Below the pieces are notes generated by a model. That model made no database searches and had not been told where the DNA came from. It saw nothing but the letters and a program-made list of their open reading frames with translations. Below, in pieces: positions 7,549 to 16,302 of a stretch of DNA of 64,000 nucleotides. The DNA comes from Alphaproteobacteria bacterium AO1-B. GTDB taxonomy: Bacteria > Pseudomonadota > Alphaproteobacteria > Rhizobiales > Stappiaceae. The position numbers were made by a program, and so were the translations under genes. How positions within the stretch are numbered: position 1 is the stretch's first letter; every line of letters starts with the position of its first letter. The stretch covers positions 868,001 through 932,000 of the forward strand of contig MLAX01000002.1 of NCBI GenBank assembly GCA_001890945.1. The letters are read 5' to 3'.

Positions 7549-9159
7549 TCAGGCCACACCACCATAGGCAACACCGGATAGGTCTGCCATTTCCCGCTTC
7601 CAGGTTGTGAGATCGTGCTGGTTGAATTGGTTGATATGCGAATAGCCACAGGCGCGCGCCATTACCTGCATCAGCCCAACCGACGCTTCGAAGAAGTTGG
7701 CGAGCTGGCGGGCGGATTTCTCGATCACCAGACGGTTCACGAGATGCGGTTTTTGGGTCGCGATCCCGACGGGGCAATTGTTGGTGTGGCAAGCGCGCAT
7801 GGCGATGCAGCCAATCGCCTGCATCGCCGCGTTGGATACGGCAATCGCATCGGCGCCCAGAGCCATCGCCTTCACGAAATCGGCCGGCTTCCGGAGGCCT
7901 CCGGTGATCACCAGCGAAACGTCGCCCCGGCCCACCTTGTCGAGATGCCGGCGGGCCCGGGCGAGCGCGGGGATTGTCGGGACGGAAATGTTATCCCTGA
8001 AAATGATCGGCGCAGCTCCAGTGCCCCCGCCGCGGCCATCCAGGATGATGTAATCAACCCCAATCTCCAAGGCAGCATCGATGTCTTTTTCGATATGCTG
8101 GGCGGAGAGCTTGTAGCCAATCGGAATGCCGCCTGTACGGCTACGCACCTCATCGGCAAAGTCCCGGACCTGCTCACACTGCGTCCAGTCGGGAAAGCGC
8201 GGCGGGGAAATCGCCGCTTCGCCCTCGTTGAGGCCTCGCACTTCGGCAATCTTGCCTTCCACTTTGGATCCCGGCAAATGGCCGCCGGTTCCGGTCTTTG
8301 CGCCCTGACCACCCTTGAAATGAAACGCCTGAACCTTGTTCAGCTTCTCCCAGTCGAACCCGAACCGTCCAGAGGCCAGCTCATAGAAATAACGTGAGCA
8401 AGCTTCCTGCTCTTCCGGCAACATCCCGCCTTCACCGGAACAGATACCGGTTCCAACAAGCTCCGCCCCCCGCGCAAGCGCAATCTTCGCCGGTTCCGAC
8501 AAGGCGCCGAAACTCATGTCCGAGACAAAAAGCGGGATCTTCAGGTGAAGCGGCTTTTGCGCATTCGGCCCGATGACAACATCTGTTCCGACCGGATCAT
8601 CATCAAGCAACGGAAAACGCTGCAGCTGCGCAGTCAGGATCTGGATGTCGTCCCAATCTGGCAGCTCAACACGCGGCACACCCATGGCATCCACCACGCC
8701 GTGGTGACCGGTCTTGGAAAGACCGTGTTTGGCATACCCCTGAATGAGTTTGGTATAAGGCTCTTCCTCAGTGCCGTGGGACGTGTCCGCATAAAGACCG
8801 AGATAGTCATCGCGCTGGAAGGGTTGCGGGTTGTCTTTGGCCCAGGCCGCGACCTCCTCCGCATCCACCCGCACTTCGTCGTCTTCGACCCAGCTGCTGA
8901 ATTTCTTCAGGACTTCCGAGTTGTTGTACTCAGAAACGCCTGTATCAATGCGGTAGTCCCAGTAGTGAACGCCGCAAATAAGGTTATCTCCATCCACATA
9001 GCCGTCGGACATCAGAGCCCCGCGGTGAAGACATCGCCCGTACATCACCGACACCGTTTCATCAAAGCGAACAACCACCAGATCGACATCTTCCACCAGA
9101 GCATATTGCGGATCTCGATCTGGCAACTCGCTCCACTTGGCGACGGCGTGTGCTTTCAT
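7549..9159 (-). CDS. Glutamate-synthase-like FMN protein with N-terminal Rieske domain
   Basis: 536 residues. The N-terminal 100 form a Rieske domain (C43-x-H45, C62-x2-H65). From about residue 165 to the end it is the FMN-binding domain of glutamate synthase: GVPRVELPDW, FVSDMSFGALS, a glycine-rich HFKGGQGAKTGTGGHLPG, KLSAQHIEKD and LDGRGGGTGAAP. C-x5-C-x4-C in GCIAMRACHTNNC supplies the [3Fe-4S] ligands. There is no glutaminase domain, so ammonia or another amine donor would be used, or the protein does something else: stand-alone domains of this family also serve in methylglutamate-type pathways. The start ATG 9159 follows GGGGAAG at good spacing; an upstream TTG at 9210 lacks this. It is the first gene of the locus, divergent from bchE. 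Confidence 0.85.
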   Translation of the reverse strand: MKAHAVAKWSELPDRDPQYALVEDVDLVVVRFDETVSVMYGRCLHRGALMSDGYVDGDNLICGVHYWDYRIDTGVSEYNNSEVLKKFSSWVEDDEVRVDAEEVAAWAKDNPQPFQRDDYLGLYADTSHGTEEEPYTKLIQGYAKHGLSKTGHHGVVDAMGVPRVELPDWDDIQILTAQLQRFPLLDDDPVGTDVVIGPNAQKPLHLKIPLFVSDMSFGALSEPAKIALARGAELVGTGICSGEGGMLPEEQEACSRYFYELASGRFGFDWEKLNKVQAFHFKGGQGAKTGTGGHLPGSKVEGKIAEVRGLNEGEAAISPPRFPDWTQCEQVRDFADEVRSRTGGIPIGYKLSAQHIEKDIDAALEIGVDYIILDGRGGGTGAAPIIFRDNISVPTIPALARARRHLDKVGRGDVSLVITGGLRKPADFVKAMALGADAIAVSNAAMQAIGCIAMRACHTNNCPVGIATQKPHLVNRLVIEKSARQLANFFEASVGLMQVMARACGYSHINQFNQHDLTTWKREMADLSGVAYGGVA

Positions 9160-9480
9160 TTTGTCTTCCCCAGCTAGTGGCACAGCGTTTGTTCTACTGG
9201 GCCTTGGCATTTCCTGATTGCTTCAAAACAGTCGGCAATTGATTGCGGACTGTCGTTCTTAAATCTCCTGTCTCCATGATCAGCATGTGCTGAAGGCGCG
9301 CCTTGAAAAATGGGCGTGCAATGATGGCTTATATGCAGGATTAGGTCCGGAAAGCCCTGCAGTCTCAAATCATAAGCAGATGACAGTGCTGTGTGGCAAT
9401 CGTGAAATACCGCAAGGGAAGATAATTGAGCTGCGAGCGACGCCGCCGCTCAACCTGCCAAAAATACGCAATTCGCCCGA

Positions 9481-9494
9481 TTGATCTGCGTCAT
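9481..9494 (+). promoter_or_regulatory. FNR/FnrL-like box upstream of bchE
   Basis: TTGATCTGCGTCAT matches TTGAT-N4-(A/G)TCAA with one mismatch in the last base. Its centre lies about 41-46 bases before the transcription start expected from the TTTAAT -10-like element at 9521-9526, the spacing used by FNR-type activators. FnrL control of bchE is known in Rhodobacter, which supports the reading. The rest of 9160-9549 holds no gene that I can support. Confidence 0.5.
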
Positions 9495-9510
9495 TTTTCT
9501 GAGACGATGC

Positions 9511-9534
9511 ATGTGTCAACTTTAATTGACACAT
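9511..9534 (+). promoter_or_regulatory. PpsR/CrtJ-type palindrome (TGT-N12-ACA) over the bchE promoter
   Basis: ATGTGTCAA (9511-9519) and TTGACACAT (9526-9534) are perfect inverted repeats with a 6-base spacer. They contain TGT (9514-9516), exactly 12 bases, and ACA (9529-9531), the published recognition pattern of the photosynthesis repressor PpsR/CrtJ. The spacer and right arm contain TTTAAT (9521-9526), a likely -10 element, so a bound repressor would block the polymerase. The site ends 15 bases before the bchE start codon. Confidence 0.75.
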
Positions 9535-9549
9535 ATGAGAGGTGATCCC

Positions 9550-11205
9550 ATGCGCATCCTGTTCGTTCATCCCAACTACCATTCTGGTGGCGCGGAAATC
9601 GCCGGGAGCTGGCCTCCGGCCTGGGTCGCCTACCTCTCGGGAAGTCTCAAAAAGGCAGGCTTTGACGACATCCATTTCGTCGATGCCATGACCAATGACC
9701 TTTCGGACGCGGAAATTGCTTCAGAAATCCGCCGGATCTCACCGGATGTCATTGGCGTTACATCCATCACGCCATCGATTTACGCAGCCGAGCGGATATT
9801 GGAAATTGCGCGAGACGAACATCCGCATGCGGTTCGGGTTCTCGGCGGCGTCCACGCCACCTTCATGTACAAGCAGGTCTTGAGCGAGGCGCCCTGGGTG
9901 GACGTCATTGTGCGCGGCGAAGGCGAGGAAATCGTTATTGAGCTGATGCGGGCAATCGACGAGGAACGGTGGCCGGAAGACCGCAGAACGATCAAGGGCA
10001 TTGCTTTCAAGGAAGACAACCAAATCGTTGCGACCCATGCGGCTGCGACCGTGAAGGATCTCGACGCGATCGAGCCGGACTGGAACATTCTGGAATGGAA
10101 CAAATACACCTATGTTCCGCTCGGTACCCGCGTCGCCATCCCGAACTTTGCCCGGGGATGCCCGTTCACTTGCTCCTTTTGTTCGCAGTGGAAATTCTGG
10201 CGCGATTACCGGGTGCGCGATCCCAAGAAGGTTGCCGATGAAATCGAAAAGCTGGTCACCGAGCACAATGTCGGCTTTTTTATCCTTGCTGACGAAGAGC
10301 CCACCATCAACCGCAAGAAGTTCGTTGAATTCTGCAACGAGCTGATCGCACGCGGGCTGCCCGACAAAATCAAGTGGGGCATCAACACCCGTGTGACCGA
10401 CATCATGCGCGACAAGGACCTCTTGCCGCTCTACCGCGAGGCCGGTCTGGTCCACGTGAGCCTTGGAACGGAAGCAGCGGCGCAGCTCAAACTCGACCAG
10501 TTCAACAAGGAAACCAAGGTCAACGACAACAAGGAAGCCATCCGGCTTCTGCGGGAGGCCGACATCTTCGTAGAAGCCCAGTTCATCGTCGGGCTCGACA
10601 ATGAAACGGAAGAGACTCTGGAAGAAACCTACAAGATGGCGTGGGACTGGCAGCCCGACCTTGCCAACTGGGCAATGTATACGCCTTGGCCGTTCACACC
10701 GCTCTTCCAGGAAATCCGGGATCAGGTCGAGGTGTTCGATTTTTCAAAATACAACTTCGTCACACCGATCATGAAGCCAGAGGCCATGTCCCGCGGCGAA
10801 CTTTTGAACGGCGTCATGAAGAACTATCGGCGCTTCTACATGCAAAAGGCTTTGTTCCATTACCCGTGGCGCGGTACAGGCTTTCGCCGGCGCTATCTGC
10901 TGGGCTGCCTGAAAGCATTCCTGAAAGCCGGTTTTGCGCGCACGTTCTACGATCTTGGCAAGGCCGGCTACTGGGGCCCGCAGTCCAAAGACAAGGTGCA
11001 TTTCGACTTCGATGAGAACCGCACTTTGGCAGAAGCCCAAGTGGCGGACTGGGAATCGGCGGCCGATCGTGCGGCACGGGCAGCCGAACGGCGTGAAGCA
11101 TTGCGGCTGCAAGGCAAAGAGCGGGCGGCAGACCGCAAAAAAGCTTCAGCCGCGGCAGCGCTTGCCTGCGGCGGCAGCGCGGAGCAATTGGCGGAGAACG
11201 CCTGA
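9550..11205 (+). CDS. bchE: Anaerobic Mg-protoporphyrin IX monomethyl ester cyclase (BchE)
   Basis: 551 residues. It opens with the BchE signature [16 protein letters not shown]...WPPAWVAYL, followed by a cobalamin-binding-like domain ([12 protein letters not shown], then [10 protein letters not shown]) and a radical SAM core with C204-x3-C208-x2-C211 for the [4Fe-4S] cluster. The enzyme closes the isocyclic E ring of bacteriochlorophyll using SAM and B12 with water as oxygen source, so it works without O2. The C-terminus is rich in Ala, Arg and Glu, as in relatives. The start at 9550 was chosen for GAGGTG just upstream; an ATG at 9535 is possible but would sit on the operator. bchJ follows after one base. 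The composite FnrL-like/PpsR-like control region fits an oxygen- and redox-regulated gene. Confidence 0.93.
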   Translation: MRILFVHPNYHSGGAEIAGSWPPAWVAYLSGSLKKAGFDDIHFVDAMTNDLSDAEIASEIRRISPDVIGVTSITPSIYAAERILEIARDEHPHAVRVLGGVHATFMYKQVLSEAPWVDVIVRGEGEEIVIELMRAIDEERWPEDRRTIKGIAFKEDNQIVATHAAATVKDLDAIEPDWNILEWNKYTYVPLGTRVAIPNFARGCPFTCSFCSQWKFWRDYRVRDPKKVADEIEKLVTEHNVGFFILADEEPTINRKKFVEFCNELIARGLPDKIKWGINTRVTDIMRDKDLLPLYREAGLVHVSLGTEAAAQLKLDQFNKETKVNDNKEAIRLLREADIFVEAQFIVGLDNETEETLEETYKMAWDWQPDLANWAMYTPWPFTPLFQEIRDQVEVFDFSKYNFVTPIMKPEAMSRGELLNGVMKNYRRFYMQKALFHYPWRGTGFRRRYLLGCLKAFLKAGFARTFYDLGKAGYWGPQSKDKVHFDFDENRTLAEAQVADWESAADRAARAAERREALRLQGKERAADRKKASAAAALACGGSAEQLAENA

Positions 11206-11206
11206 C

Positions 11207-11800
11207 ATGGACCGGCAGAGCCTTCAGGCCAATGGCATGATCGGCCCGAATGCCTTGACCCAATTCCGCTCCCCCTTGGAAGAACAGGGCGGTCACGACC
11301 TTTTCGAAACGCTCTTGCACGACGCCCGCATTGCGAGCCTTCCAGATATGAGCGGCCTGATCCCGGAAGGCCCCGTTGCGCGGTTTCACAAGACGGTGCG
11401 GGCCACCCTACCCGATCTTTCAGCGGAGATATCCAGGGCCGCCGGTGTTGGCACAGCCGATTATGTCCTAAAATACCGGATTCATAGTCTGGCGCAAACG
11501 CTTTTGAAAGTCCTTCCCGCAAGCCTCTCAAAACATCTCTTGGCAAACGCCATTTCAAAAAACGCCTGGACCTTTGCAGGCTCCGGACAGTTCGAAGTCG
11601 CAAGACGCGCGCGCCTGATCTTTATCCTGAAAGACAATCCGCTAATCGCAGGGGAACACGCTGATCATCCAATTTGCCATTGGCATGTGGCTGTTTTCGA
11701 GAGGTTGTTCCAGGAACTGATCGGCCCGCATGTCCGTGTCACAGAGACGGAATGCGGGGCCTGCGGGGCGGATGCCTGCCGGTTTGAGTTCAATATCTAA
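11207..11800 (+). CDS. bchJ: BchJ-type 4-vinyl reductase domain protein
   Basis: 197 residues with a C-terminal 4VR (vinyl reductase/V4R-like) domain: the stretch around FAGSGQFEVARR, HPICHWHVAVFERLF and the terminal ECGACGADACRF cysteine cluster. BchJ was first named as the divinyl chlorophyllide 4-vinyl reductase; later work assigned the main activity to BciA/BciB and gave BchJ an accessory role in pigment synthesis or substrate delivery. The ATG lies one base after the bchE stop, so the pair is translationally linked. A longer frame reaching back to 10934 would overlap most of the bchE 3' end and is not credible. No other bch, crt or puf gene lies in this window. Confidence 0.85.
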   Translation: MDRQSLQANGMIGPNALTQFRSPLEEQGGHDLFETLLHDARIASLPDMSGLIPEGPVARFHKTVRATLPDLSAEISRAAGVGTADYVLKYRIHSLAQTLLKVLPASLSKHLLANAISKNAWTFAGSGQFEVARRARLIFILKDNPLIAGEHADHPICHWHVAVFERLFQELIGPHVRVTETECGACGADACRFEFNI

Positions 11801-11832
11801 GATTATGTAGTCCCGGACTGGATCTGCCCTGA

Positions 11833-12585
11833 TCAGTTCGCTGCTCCGATGCCTTCAATCGCCGCAAATCGCACACGGGCATCCGGCGCGGACCGCTTGT
11901 CCGCGATTTCCAGAATAAGTTTCTTGCGAACGGCCGCCGCAAAGGTGTCCGCGCTGTCGGCGGTCACAACAAAGGATCCCGGACCACCGATGATCTCGGA
12001 AAAGAACCGGTCCTCCAGATTGTAAGACACTGGACGTCCGGAACAGTGCCGGCACAAGACTGCAAGACCGTTGATGACGATGCCGGAACTCACAACAGTG
12101 TCTCTTGCCTCGGTGATACTCGGCCCGTTCCAATTGTTGGCGCTGTCTGCCGACAAGTCGATCACCCGCCGCAGCCCCTTGTATTCATTGGTGTCGATCA
12201 GCTCTTTGCCTTTCAGGAGCGCTGCGCCAATCGCATTGCGGCCAAAGGCCTGACGGGGCGGTGCCATCAAACGCTCTGCAAAGAGCTGCGCCGACTGCGG
12301 TCCGTCGATGACCATCCAGTCGACCACGACGTCCTGGGAAAACATGTCCGCCCATTCGACGTAGGTCACGGCGATCTTGCCATAGGCGTTGTCCGCAATG
12401 GCGTTCAGTACCTGCGGATCGGTGATCGCTTCGGCATAGCCCTGGCGCTGGAACCTGATTTCCGCATCATCAATCGAGCCTGTGGCATCTGCAAGCAGTA
12501 CAAGTTCAAGATCAAGTTCCTCGGATGAGGCCGCAGAAACAAGCAAGCCCTGCAACAAAACAGCAACGATCACAATCATCCGCAT
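11833..12585 (-). CDS. DUF1194 / von Willebrand factor A-like secreted protein
   Basis: 250 residues with a signal peptide (MRMIVIVAVLLQGLLVSAA). The mature protein begins LDLELVLLADATGSIDD, a degenerate MIDAS (D-x-T-x-S) of the vWA fold, and continues with the conserved GYAEAITDPQVLNAI and RVIDLSADSANN stretches of DUF1194. The role of the family is unknown; vWA domains bind protein partners through a metal ion. ATG 12585 has a GGAGG upstream. It converges with bchJ and diverges from lexA; the 307-base gap to lexA holds the SOS boxes. Confidence 0.85.
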   Translation of the reverse strand: MRMIVIVAVLLQGLLVSAASSEELDLELVLLADATGSIDDAEIRFQRQGYAEAITDPQVLNAIADNAYGKIAVTYVEWADMFSQDVVVDWMVIDGPQSAQLFAERLMAPPRQAFGRNAIGAALLKGKELIDTNEYKGLRRVIDLSADSANNWNGPSITEARDTVVSSGIVINGLAVLCRHCSGRPVSYNLEDRFFSEIIGGPGSFVVTADSADTFAAAVRKKLILEIADKRSAPDARVRFAAIEGIGAAN

Positions 12586-12807
12586 GGTCTGCTTCCTCCA
12601 CAACAACTCAGAAGATAGCTAGAGCCTGTTAGCGGATCAGAAAGGCCGTTCACAACATTTGTGCAGGTCCCGGTCTTGTTCTTTCCGCGAATATCGGTTG
12701 TTCAACCGCGCTAGGAATAAAACAAGCTTTTACTCAGCGCCTCAAAGCATCTGGGGGTTCAATCTCAGAACCGTCGGCAGAACAGTAAGAGAACGTTTAC
12801 CCTTGCA

Positions 12808-12822
12808 GAACACAATGAGAAC
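12808..12822 (-). promoter_or_regulatory. SOS box 1 upstream of lexA
   Basis: GAAC-N7-GAAC on the plus strand, that is GTTC-N7-GTTC on the minus strand, an exact match to the alphaproteobacterial LexA operator. It lies 71 bases before the lexA start and predicts autoregulation. Confidence 0.8.
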
Positions 12823-12831
12823 AGGTAAAAT

Positions 12832-12846
12832 GTTCTTGATTTGTAC
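12832..12846 (+). promoter_or_regulatory. SOS box 2 (one mismatch) upstream of lexA
   Basis: GTTC-N7-GTAC (12832-12846) differs from GTTC-N7-GTTC by one base. It lies 24 bases after the first box and 47 bases before the start codon. Two tandem operators would tighten autorepression. Confidence 0.5.
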
Positions 12847-12892
12847 TGAACGATTCTCAGGCAAAACCAAACTCAGGGCGAGGAACCGCAGT

Positions 12893-13606
12893 ATGCTGAC
12901 GCGCAAGCAGTACGAACTGCTCATGTTCATTCACGAAAGGCTGAAGGAAACGGGCGTTCCGCCGTCTTTCGACGAAATGAAAGATGCTCTGGATCTCCGC
13001 TCCAAATCCGGCATTCACAGACTGATCACCGCCCTGGAAGAACGCGGCTTCATACGCCGGCTTCCCAACAGAGCCCGCGCCATGGAAGTGGTCCGCTTGC
13101 CGGATTCGATCGCGCCGGGCCTGGGTGCGCCGCGTCCGAGGGGCAGCTTCTCGCCAGAAGTGATTGAAGGATCACTCGGCAAACCGGCGCCAGCCCCTGC
13201 GCCCGCGCCAGAACCTGTTGCAGCATCGACGGAAATCCCGGTCATGGGCCGGATTGCGGCCGGTGTTCCGATCGAGGCAATCCAGACCCACAGCCACTCG
13301 ATCAGCGTTCCGCCAGAGCTTTTAGGCAAAGGCGAGCATTACGCTCTGGAAGTGCGCGGGGACTCCATGATTGAGGCCGGGATTTTGGACGGCGACACCG
13401 TCTTGATCCGCCGAACGGAAAGCGCCGATAGTGGCGACATCGTTGTGGCCCTTGTAGACGATGAGGAAGCGACACTCAAACGGCTCCGCAAAAAAGGCGC
13501 GTCGATCGCGCTTGAGGCCGCCAACCCCGCCTACGAGACACGTATTTTCGGACCGGGCCGTGTCCGTGTGCAAGGGAAACTCGTTTCCCTGTTCCGCCGG
13601 TACTGA
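12893..13606 (+). CDS. lexA: SOS repressor LexA
   Basis: 237 residues. [17 protein letters not shown] opens the winged-helix DNA-binding domain (1-65), an Ala/Pro-rich linker follows (about 96-112), and the S24 peptidase-like domain ends the protein. The self-cleavage bond is A123-G124 in GRIAAGVP; the catalytic dyad is S158 (GDSM) and K196 (ATLKR). RecA-stimulated cleavage lifts repression of DNA-damage genes. The ATG at 12893 gives the canonical N-terminus; an extended frame from 12659 is spurious and would contain the SOS boxes. The same operator type occurs again at 46900, before a small membrane peptide gene. Confidence 0.96.
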   Translation: MLTRKQYELLMFIHERLKETGVPPSFDEMKDALDLRSKSGIHRLITALEERGFIRRLPNRARAMEVVRLPDSIAPGLGAPRPRGSFSPEVIEGSLGKPAPAPAPAPEPVAASTEIPVMGRIAAGVPIEAIQTHSHSISVPPELLGKGEHYALEVRGDSMIEAGILDGDTVLIRRTESADSGDIVVALVDDEEATLKRLRKKGASIALEAANPAYETRIFGPGRVRVQGKLVSLFRRY

Positions 13607-13630
13607 AGCTTCGAGACCGGCAGGCATTTT

Positions 13631-13669
13631 CGAGAGTTTCCCGCCACTGCGGGTTTGTAGGTACTCTCG
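13631..13669. terminator. Hairpin between convergent lexA and comEC
   Basis: CGAGAGT (13631-13637) pairs with ACTCTCG (13663-13669), and inside it CCCGC (13640-13644) pairs with GCGGG (13649-13653). The T tract is poor, so termination is only suggested by its place between two converging genes. Confidence 0.4.
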
Positions 13670-13675
13670 TCTGTT

Positions 13676-16204
13676 CTAGTCAGAAGATGCGCGCAAGCTT
13701 GCGCGTGTAACTTTGCCTTGCTTGTGCCACGGCCGCGGAGGCGTTGGCTTGGCGTATTTGACTGAATTTATTTGCGTTTGGCAAACAACAGCGCTGGGAG
13801 TTTTTGCCGCTGCGCGAGTGGTTTGCGGCGGCATTATTGGGGCTGGCGCAACATTCTTTCTTTGAACCGCAGCCTCTACTCTCTGCCCGTTTTCGATCAT
13901 CTGGTCCTTTGTTGGAGTGCGTGTTCGACAGACCTGGCCCAACCAAATAGAAATGGCACCGCGCGCCACTCTGATGTCCTGGTCGAAAACGACTGCGGAG
14001 CATGCTTCCGGCGCGATCATATCGGTCACGATCATATCTGCCTTTTGACAGTCATAAAAAAGGGCATTCCGGGTCTTCGGTAGGGCGATGGTGACCGGAA
14101 TCTGCTCCTCACCAACTTCTGCCCTTGCTGCGAATGTCTGGACCACACAGCCTGAAGGGTCACAAGCGCGCTGATCAATTTTCATCTTGCGCGATTTAAT
14201 CGCTTCTTCTGACACCCCCTCCGCTTCGAGCCAAGTCTCTGCAGCAAAGGAACTTCTGGCGCTGGACAACGCCAAGGCCCCCTCGATATCCCGGGCGGCC
14301 AATTGAGACCCTGTTGCCGAGATATAAATATCTGGCGGGCGCGATATTATCGCGAGGGCGATTCCGGCAGGTACGAGACCCAAACCGATCATCCGGAAAC
14401 GGCCCGGGGCGAGCAGCAAGCCAAAGAAACCGGCCAATAAAACAGCGGCAGACAGGCCGGTCAGACTTCCCATTCGGCCAAAGTCAGGCGCAATTTGTTC
14501 TGTGAACTCCGCTATTTGGATCAGCGCCGCCAGACCGGCGCTCATGATCTTGAGCGGGATTGCCGCCAAACCGAACGGCATCAGGACCAGTGCCACCACG
14601 CCCATTGGCATCACGATCATAGAAAAAACCGGCATGCCCAGCATGTTGCCGACCAGTCCGAAGGGCGCGATCCGGGAAAAGTGGTACGCTCCGACAATTC
14701 CGGTTGCGGTCCCGGCGACGAGGGCCGTCACGAACAAACCGGTGGCCCATTTTAGTGCGCCGGACAAGAACCAAGAGAGCCCGCTTGTTGATGAGACAAG
14801 AAACCTGCTTCTCTTTTGATGCGACCGCCAAAGATCATAAACGGCGACCAGTGCGATCACGGCCGCAAACGACATCTGAAAACCTGGATAAAACAGGCGC
14901 TCCGGCGCGAGTAGAAGCAAGAACAGTCCGGCGATTGCGACCGATCGCAGCGTCAAACCCCGGCGTCCGGTCATGATCCCCAAAAAAACCAACGCAATCA
15001 TAATGAAGGATCTTTGCGTGGCGACTGAAGCCCCGGACAGGAGAAGATAAAAAACTGCCGCGACAAGGGCGAGAACGGCTGAAACCTTGTGGATCGGCCA
15101 GCGCAGCGCAAGGCCCGGGATAAGTGCTAGGGCGCCAAGACATACAGCATAAGCACCGCCTGCAAAGAGCGCCATATGCAGGCCTGAAATTGCCAGAATG
15201 TGTGCCAGGCCCGCGGCCCGAAGGCTCTCTTCGGTCTTTTCATCAATACCGCTGCGATCGCCCACCAAGAGTGCAACCGCAAGGGCTGTTTCCGGGCCTT
15301 CCGGCAAAAGTGCTGAAATCCGCTCTGCCAAGCGCTGGCGGAGTTCATTCACCTTGCGAACGAGCAGAAGGACTTGAGACGCCGCAGGCCCTTGCACGAT
15401 CTCTGGCGCGCCGTAACTGAAGCCGCTTGCGCCTATGCCGTCAAAATAGGCGCGGAAGGAAAAGTCATATCCGCCCGGCACCACAGGGCCCATTGGCGGA
15501 AACAACCGAGCCCGGACTTTGATCCAGTCGCCGGGTGCAATGCGCGCATCTGCCGGAATGCGCAGCCGGACCCGGTTTGCAAATCGCCCATTGGTGTTTT
15601 CTCTGGCATCAACCTCACTGACGTGGATCACAACCCGTTTGCCGGACCGGGTTTCCTGCACTTTCAAGACGTCACCGCGCAACAGAACAGTCATCGGTTC
15701 CGCCAGCCGGGGTGCGTCTACTGCAGCTGTTCGGAGTGTTGCAATGCTGAGCCCTGCCAAAAGGGCGAGCAAAAGGGTCAAAATTCGTGGCAGCCCCGTA
15801 CGGATAGCGTGGGCGCCAGCCAAACAAGCTGATAAAACGAATAACACGCCAAGCACGAGCCAACTCGGCTCTTCAGGCAACAAGCTGTAGAGAAAAATAC
15901 CGGCGCTGAAGGATAATCCGGTCCACAAAAGACCCAGCTTTTGCCAAAACTGCTCCCAATCGTCCGCCGTTCCTGCCCAACCGGCGTACTGATCAGTTGG
16001 CGGGTCTTTCCGTTCTCTCCGGGTTCTCAGAAACGCGATCCAGGGCGACGCCTCGGTGGGCCGATGCCTGCTATCCGTGTTTGACGATATAACTGAAGCG
16101 TCACTGACAGGAGCGCCGGGGCCAGCCCGGTTGTCATCATCGGCGTCTGGTTTCGCCTCCCGTGCCACCCGCGCTCCTTCTGCCGGGTTTAACGATCGCA
16201 GCAA
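13676..16204 (-). CDS. comEC: ComEC/Rec2-family DNA-uptake channel protein
   Basis: 842 residues. About 80 polar N-terminal residues precede two helices (about 90-160), then a DUF4131 domain with an OB-like part (VLLRGDVLKVQETRSGKRVVIHV) and the Competence domain with eight or more helices (signature GLAHILAISGLHMALFAGG). ComEC moves single-stranded DNA across the inner membrane during transformation. The C-terminal region aligns in position with the beta-lactamase-like domain of ComEC, but I see no HxHxDH, so the nuclease-like site appears absent; this is common in alphaproteobacterial Rec2 proteins. It ends in a long polar tail. The gene diverges from gltX. No other competence gene is in the window. 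Confidence 0.85.
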   Translation of the reverse strand: MLRSLNPAEGARVAREAKPDADDDNRAGPGAPVSDASVISSNTDSRHRPTEASPWIAFLRTRRERKDPPTDQYAGWAGTADDWEQFWQKLGLLWTGLSFSAGIFLYSLLPEEPSWLVLGVLFVLSACLAGAHAIRTGLPRILTLLLALLAGLSIATLRTAAVDAPRLAEPMTVLLRGDVLKVQETRSGKRVVIHVSEVDARENTNGRFANRVRLRIPADARIAPGDWIKVRARLFPPMGPVVPGGYDFSFRAYFDGIGASGFSYGAPEIVQGPAASQVLLLVRKVNELRQRLAERISALLPEGPETALAVALLVGDRSGIDEKTEESLRAAGLAHILAISGLHMALFAGGAYAVCLGALALIPGLALRWPIHKVSAVLALVAAVFYLLLSGASVATQRSFIMIALVFLGIMTGRRGLTLRSVAIAGLFLLLLAPERLFYPGFQMSFAAVIALVAVYDLWRSHQKRSRFLVSSTSGLSWFLSGALKWATGLFVTALVAGTATGIVGAYHFSRIAPFGLVGNMLGMPVFSMIVMPMGVVALVLMPFGLAAIPLKIMSAGLAALIQIAEFTEQIAPDFGRMGSLTGLSAAVLLAGFFGLLLAPGRFRMIGLGLVPAGIALAIISRPPDIYISATGSQLAARDIEGALALSSARSSFAAETWLEAEGVSEEAIKSRKMKIDQRACDPSGCVVQTFAARAEVGEEQIPVTIALPKTRNALFYDCQKADMIVTDMIAPEACSAVVFDQDIRVARGAISIWLGQVCRTRTPTKDQMIENGQRVEAAVQRKNVAPAPIMPPQTTRAAAKTPSAVVCQTQINSVKYAKPTPPRPWHKQGKVTRASLRASSD

Positions 16205-16302
16205 AGCCTATTTTGCCTCAGGCTTGCCTATGCTAAGACCGCGCCACTATCCGTCAGGCGCAGATCCGCGCCTCATTCTGACAGAGACTTTCAAAAAGTA
16301 CC

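Noticed and set aside
9235..9246. Short palindrome GCAAT-TG-ATTGC upstream of the Rieske locus
   Set aside because: Arms of only 5 bases and no match to a known regulator; chance is likely.
10934..11206. N-terminal extension of bchJ
   Set aside because: Would overlap 270 bases of bchE in another frame; the ATG one base after bchE gives the usual protein.
12659..12892. N-terminal extension of lexA
   Set aside because: Covers the SOS boxes and adds residues unknown in LexA; ATG 12893 gives the canonical start.
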